Shown here: positions 60,874-64,000 of the stretch, one piece after another | Layout: each line of letters opens with the position of its first letter | Position numbering within the stretch: position 1 is the first letter of the stretch | From: Rhodocyclales bacterium | GTDB taxonomy: Bacteria; Pseudomonadota; Gammaproteobacteria; Burkholderiales; Rhodocyclaceae | Assembly: GCA_016235165.1 (NCBI GenBank) | Contig: JACRLX010000038.1 | Location: 1-64,000 of the forward strand | DNA length: 64,000 bases | Direction of reading: 5' to 3' | Made by a program: the position numbers and the translations under genes | Notes under the pieces: model-generated | Databases searched by the model: none | The model's input: only the letters and a program-made list of their open reading frames with translations | Told to the model about the DNA's origin: nothing

Positions 60874-62322
60874 TCAAGCAAGGCTTTCTCCGTGCTTGGT
60901 GCCGTGATGGGCCATGGTCAGGCCCACTTCTTCCTTGCGCAGGCTGTGCGCCGTCTCGCCAGCGCCGACTTTGAAGGCACGGTGCAACAGGTATTTCCGG
61001 TTCGGCAGATGCAGATCCTCCGGCACGCGCTGGCCGTTGCCGACATAACTCAGGGTCAGGCCGTGGCGCACGATGCAATCCAGCGCAGGCGCTAGCGCCG
61101 TGGCTTCATCGACCTTGGTCAGGATGCAGCCGGCAAGATCCTCGCCGCCGTAGGATCGCACCACGTCGTCAAGCGTGTCGCCGCGACTGCCGGCATTGAG
61201 CAGCAACAGGCGATTGACTTCGCCGGAGCGGGTCAGCATGGCGGCCTGCTCCGCCACCATGCGATCGCGCTGACTCATGCCGACCGTGTCGATGAGCACC
61301 ATGTGCTTGCCGCGCAAGTCGGCCAGGGTGCGCCGCAGATCGTCGCCGTCGCGCACCACGAACACCGGCACGCCGAGGATGCGGCCATAGATGCGCAGCT
61401 GTTCGTGGGCGCCGATCCGGTAGCTGTCGGTGGTCAGCAGGGCCAGGCTGTCGGCACCGTAACGCACCACGCAACGCGCGGCGAGCTTGGCCGTGGTGGT
61501 GGTCTTGCCGACCCCGGTCGGCCCCACCAGGGCATACACGCCGCCACGGTCGATGAAATCGGCTTCGGACGAAAGCGTGCGCAAGCGGCGATTGATGGCG
61601 GCCGTCAGGTAGCGGCGCCCCTCTTCATGGTTCAGGTCGGCCGCCATTTCCTGCACCAGCCGGCGCGCCAGCGCGCTGGAGAATCCGGCACTCAGCATTT
61701 CCGCCAGCAGTTGCGCCCGCGCCGGCGCCTCGCGCGCCATTTCGCCCCAGGCGAAACCGGCCAGTTGCCGCTCCAGCAACTCCTTGATGACCCGGACTTC
61801 GTCTATCAGTTGCGCGGTTTGCAGGCTGCTTTCCTGGACCGTGCCGTGGTGCGCGCCATGTCCGTGCGGTGGCGGCGTCAGTCGATCCACCACGGGCGGC
61901 GGCGCGATCCGTTCTGCCGCCGCCGGCCTTGGCGTTCCGGTAGCCACGGGGGGCGGATTCCCGGCCTGGGCAGCCGGTCCGGCCGCGCCCGGCACCTGCA
62001 AGCGCTCCGGCTCCCAGGGACGGATCAAGGCTTGATCGCGATGGCGTGCCGCTTCGCGCCGCGCCGCCGACAGCGCCACCGTGTAGTCGCCGTCGAAATC
62101 CGTGGCCGGGCCGGTGATCGAAGGCGGCGGGGGCTGCTTCGCCACCTCGACCGGCTTGAGCTGCTGCGATATCGCATCGAGGCTTTCCGGCGACATGGCG
62201 ACGATCTCGATGCCGCCCTCGACGGCCCGGTTGGAGATGACCACCGCATCGGCGCCAAGCACTTCCTTGGCCCGTCGCAGGCAGTCTCGCGCCGTAGCGC
62301 CGACGAAGCGTCTCACAGTCAT
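60874..62322 (-). CDS. flhF: Flagellar SRP-type GTPase FlhF
   Basis: A 482-residue FlhF. N-terminal B domain (VRRFVGATARDCLRRAKEVLGADAVVIS), a Pro/Ala linker, and an NG domain with G1 GPTGVGKTTTTAKLA, DSYRIGAHEQLRIYG, VLIDTVGMSQRD and ILTKVDEA. FlhF sets the pole for flagellar assembly, so polar flagellation is inferred. The C terminus is extended past the usual end by about 25 residues starting FKVGAGETA, encoded by a copy of the 24-bp motif. It overlaps flhA by four bases. Confidence 0.95.
   Translation of the reverse strand: MTVRRFVGATARDCLRRAKEVLGADAVVISNRAVEGGIEIVAMSPESLDAISQQLKPVEVAKQPPPPSITGPATDFDGDYTVALSAARREAARHRDQALIRPWEPERLQVPGAAGPAAQAGNPPPVATGTPRPAAAERIAPPPVVDRLTPPPHGHGAHHGTVQESSLQTAQLIDEVRVIKELLERQLAGFAWGEMAREAPARAQLLAEMLSAGFSSALARRLVQEMAADLNHEEGRRYLTAAINRRLRTLSSEADFIDRGGVYALVGPTGVGKTTTTAKLAARCVVRYGADSLALLTTDSYRIGAHEQLRIYGRILGVPVFVVRDGDDLRRTLADLRGKHMVLIDTVGMSQRDRMVAEQAAMLTRSGEVNRLLLLNAGSRGDTLDDVVRSYGGEDLAGCILTKVDEATALAPALDCIVRHGLTLSYVGNGQRVPEDLHLPNRKYLLHRAFKVGAGETAHSLRKEEVGLTMAHHGTKHGESLA
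60949..60972 (-). repeat. 24-bp interspersed motif, copy 10
   Basis: The minus strand reads AAGTCGGCGCTGG then CGAGACGGCG. Sense orientation in flhF near its 3' end, read as KVGAGETA at the start of a C-terminal extension. Confidence 0.8.
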
Positions 62323-64000
62323 TTTCTGGCTCCGATGATGGACGTCACCTTGATGATTCGGGAATCAGGCACTTCGCCGTTGGCGACTACCTTGAGGTCA
62401 GGCACGGCGCGGCGCAGGAAGCGCGACAGCAGCCAGCGCAGCGGGCCGGGGACCAGCAGCACGGCGGGAAGGCCGAGATCCTCCTGCTGGCGGGCGGCAT
62501 TCGCGGTTTCCCGCAGCAGGGTATCGGCCAGGCCGGGTTCGATGCCGCCGGCGTCGCTGCCGCCCTGTAGTGCCTGCCCCAGCACGCGTTCGAGCGCGGG
62601 GTCGAGCGCCATCACCTGCATCTCGTTGCCGCTCGGATACAACTGCTGGACAATGGCGCGGCCGAGTGCGATGCGCACCTGGGCGGTGAGCTCCATCGGG
62701 TCCTGGCTGCGCGCCGCGTGCTCGGCCAGGGTCTCGATGACGGTGCGCATGTCACGGATGTTCACGCCTTCGTCGAGCAGGTTTTGCAGTACCCGTTGCA
62801 GCACGCCGAGGCCGATCAGCTTCGGCACCAGGTCTTCAACCAGCTTGGGCGTGTCGGTGGCCAGGTGATCGAGCAGCGCCTGGGTTTCCAGGCGTCCCAG
62901 CAACTCGGTGGCGTGGGAGAGGATCACGTGGTTGAGGTGGGTGGCGATCACGGTTCCGGCATCGACCACCGTGTAACCGAACACATGCGCCTGTTCGCGC
63001 AGCACGGCCTCGATCCAGATGGCCGGCAGGCCAAAGGCCGGATCCTGGGTCGGACTGCCCGGCAGCGTGCCGGAGACGCGCCCCGGATTGATCGCCAGGA
63101 ACTGGCCCGGATACGCCTCGCCCTGCCCGATCGGGACGCCCTTCAGGGTGAGCCGGTAGGCGTTGGGCCGCAGTTCGAGATTGTCGCGAATGTGCACCTG
63201 GGCCGGCAGGAAACCAATGTCCTGGGCGAACTTCTTGCGCAGGCCGCGTATGCGCTTGAGCAGGTCGCCGTTCTGCGCGCGATCCACCAGCGGAATCAGG
63301 CGATAGCCGACTTCGAGCCCCAGCACATCCACCGGAGCCACGTCGGACCAGCTCGCCTCCTGGTTTTCCGCGGGCGCCACGGCAGCGGCCGGGGGCGCCT
63401 CGGCCGCCACATCCCCCTGCGCCGCCTTGCCGAACTGGCGCCAGGCGAGATAGCCCAAGCCGCTGGCCAGCAGCAGGAATACCAGGTTGGGCATGCCCGG
63501 AATCATGCCGAGAATGCCGAGAATCGCGGCGGTCAGCGCGAGCACCATCGGGTTGCCGAACAGCTGCGTCACCAGTTGTTGCCCGACGTCCTGATCCGAG
63601 GCCACGCGCGTCACCACCAGGCCGGCGGCGGTGGAAATGATCAGCGCCGGGATCTGTGCCACCAGACCGTCGCCGATGGTCAGCAGGGTGTACTGCCTGG
63701 CCGCATCGCCGGCCGCCATGTCGTGTTGCAACACACCGACGATGAGGCCGCCGATGATATTGATGAACAGGATCAGGATGCCGGCTACGGCATCGCCACG
63801 GACGAACTTCGAGGCACCGTCCATCGAGCCATAGAACTCGGATTCCTGAGCCACTGTGGCGCGACGCTTGCGCGCCTCATCCTCGCCGATCAGCCCTGCG
63901 TTGAGGTCGGCATCGATCGCCATCTGCTTGCCGGGCATGGCATCCAGGGTGAAGCGCGCCGAAACTTCGGCAATGCGACCGGCGCCCTTGGTGATGACGA
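62319..64000 (-). CDS. flhA: Flagellar export gate protein FlhA (5' end outside window)
   Basis: The frame is open to the window edge, giving about 560 C-terminal residues of a protein usually near 690. At the edge it reads FTLDAMPGKQMAIDADLNAGLI, the cytoplasmic loop (FHIPEP) of FlhA, followed by the remaining membrane helices (AGILILFINIIGGLIVGVLQ, IPALIISTAAGLVVTRV) and the large cytoplasmic domain with RLTLKGVPIGQGEAYPGQFLAI. FlhA is the nonameric ring that receives export substrates. The stop overlaps the flhF start in ATGA. Confidence 0.97.
   Translation of the reverse strand, partial: VITKGAGRIAEVSARFTLDAMPGKQMAIDADLNAGLIGEDEARKRRATVAQESEFYGSMDGASKFVRGDAVAGILILFINIIGGLIVGVLQHDMAAGDAARQYTLLTIGDGLVAQIPALIISTAAGLVVTRVASDQDVGQQLVTQLFGNPMVLALTAAILGILGMIPGMPNLVFLLLASGLGYLAWRQFGKAAQGDVAAEAPPAAAVAPAENQEASWSDVAPVDVLGLEVGYRLIPLVDRAQNGDLLKRIRGLRKKFAQDIGFLPAQVHIRDNLELRPNAYRLTLKGVPIGQGEAYPGQFLAINPGRVSGTLPGSPTQDPAFGLPAIWIEAVLREQAHVFGYTVVDAGTVIATHLNHVILSHATELLGRLETQALLDHLATDTPKLVEDLVPKLIGLGVLQRVLQNLLDEGVNIRDMRTVIETLAEHAARSQDPMELTAQVRIALGRAIVQQLYPSGNEMQVMALDPALERVLGQALQGGSDAGGIEPGLADTLLRETANAARQQEDLGLPAVLLVPGPLRWLLSRFLRRAVPDLKVVANGEVPDSRIIKVTSIIGARK

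Noticed and set aside
1-64000. Mobile element, prophage, CRISPR or integron
   Set aside because: No transposase, integrase, phage or cas-like frame, no regularly spaced repeats, and no tRNA or rRNA recognised; the content is core motility genes.

Overview
This window is almost entirely chemotaxis and flagellar genes from a GC-rich betaproteobacterium. Gene order and content point to the Rhodocyclales or a close relative: FleSR control with sigma-54 flagellar promoters, FliA/FlgM, a MotC/MotD-type stator beside fliA, and P and L rings (flgH, flgI). The taxon is inferred. No rRNA, tRNA, CRISPR array, phage or complete IS element was seen, and no gap between genes exceeds about 250 bases.

Layout. 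(1) 1-5346, + strand: tail of a probable chemoreceptor, a CheW, a NIT-domain receptor, a receptor with a CxxCH haem motif, and a REC/HD-GYP protein. (2) 5348-10718: a giant hybrid histidine kinase converging on a FixJ/LuxR-type response regulator. (3) 10970-21048, + strand: cheR, cheB, cheD, an HDOD protein, a double-length CheV, cheY, cheZ, cheA and a J-domain protein. (4) 21045-28947, - strand: Sel1-repeat protein, diguanylate cyclase, membrane methyltransferase, second HD-GYP protein, lipoprotein, and an alpha-carbonic anhydrase fusion. (5) 29042-32021, - strand: fliE and fleR/fleS. (6) 32191-43495, + strand: fliF, G, H, I, J, K, L, M, N, O, P, Q, R. (7) 43628-55700, - strand: flgB, C, D, E, F, a second flgE, G, H, I, a short flgJ, K, L and a lipoprotein. 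(8) 55901-57469, + strand: flgA, flgM, flgN. (9) 57494-64000, - strand: motD, motC, fliA, a cheY remnant, a degenerate flhG, flhF and flhA (cut by the window end). Flagellin, the filament cap and flhB are not in the window.

Regulation readable from sequence: five sigma-54 promoters (fliF, fliE, fliK, flgK, flgB), a FliA promoter before flgM, and a perfect dyad CGGCAA-N3-TTGCCG found four times, three beside sigma-54 promoters and one inside fleR. The dyad is a good candidate site for the flagellar enhancer-binding protein.

Two repeat families are not explained by the genes. One is a roughly 24-bp motif (core AAGTCGGCGCTGG) present in ten copies on both strands. It is mostly inside genes, is read in three different protein frames, and falls in linkers and termini. 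The other is a 66-bp gap-free block present three times, before cheR, before fliH and before the cheY remnant/fliA; it starts with CTACGTA and has 45 of 66 positions identical in all three. Other unusual points are the tandem CheV, the second hook-type protein between flgF and flgG, FlgJ ending where its muramidase domain should begin, and an FlhG lacking the Walker A lysines.
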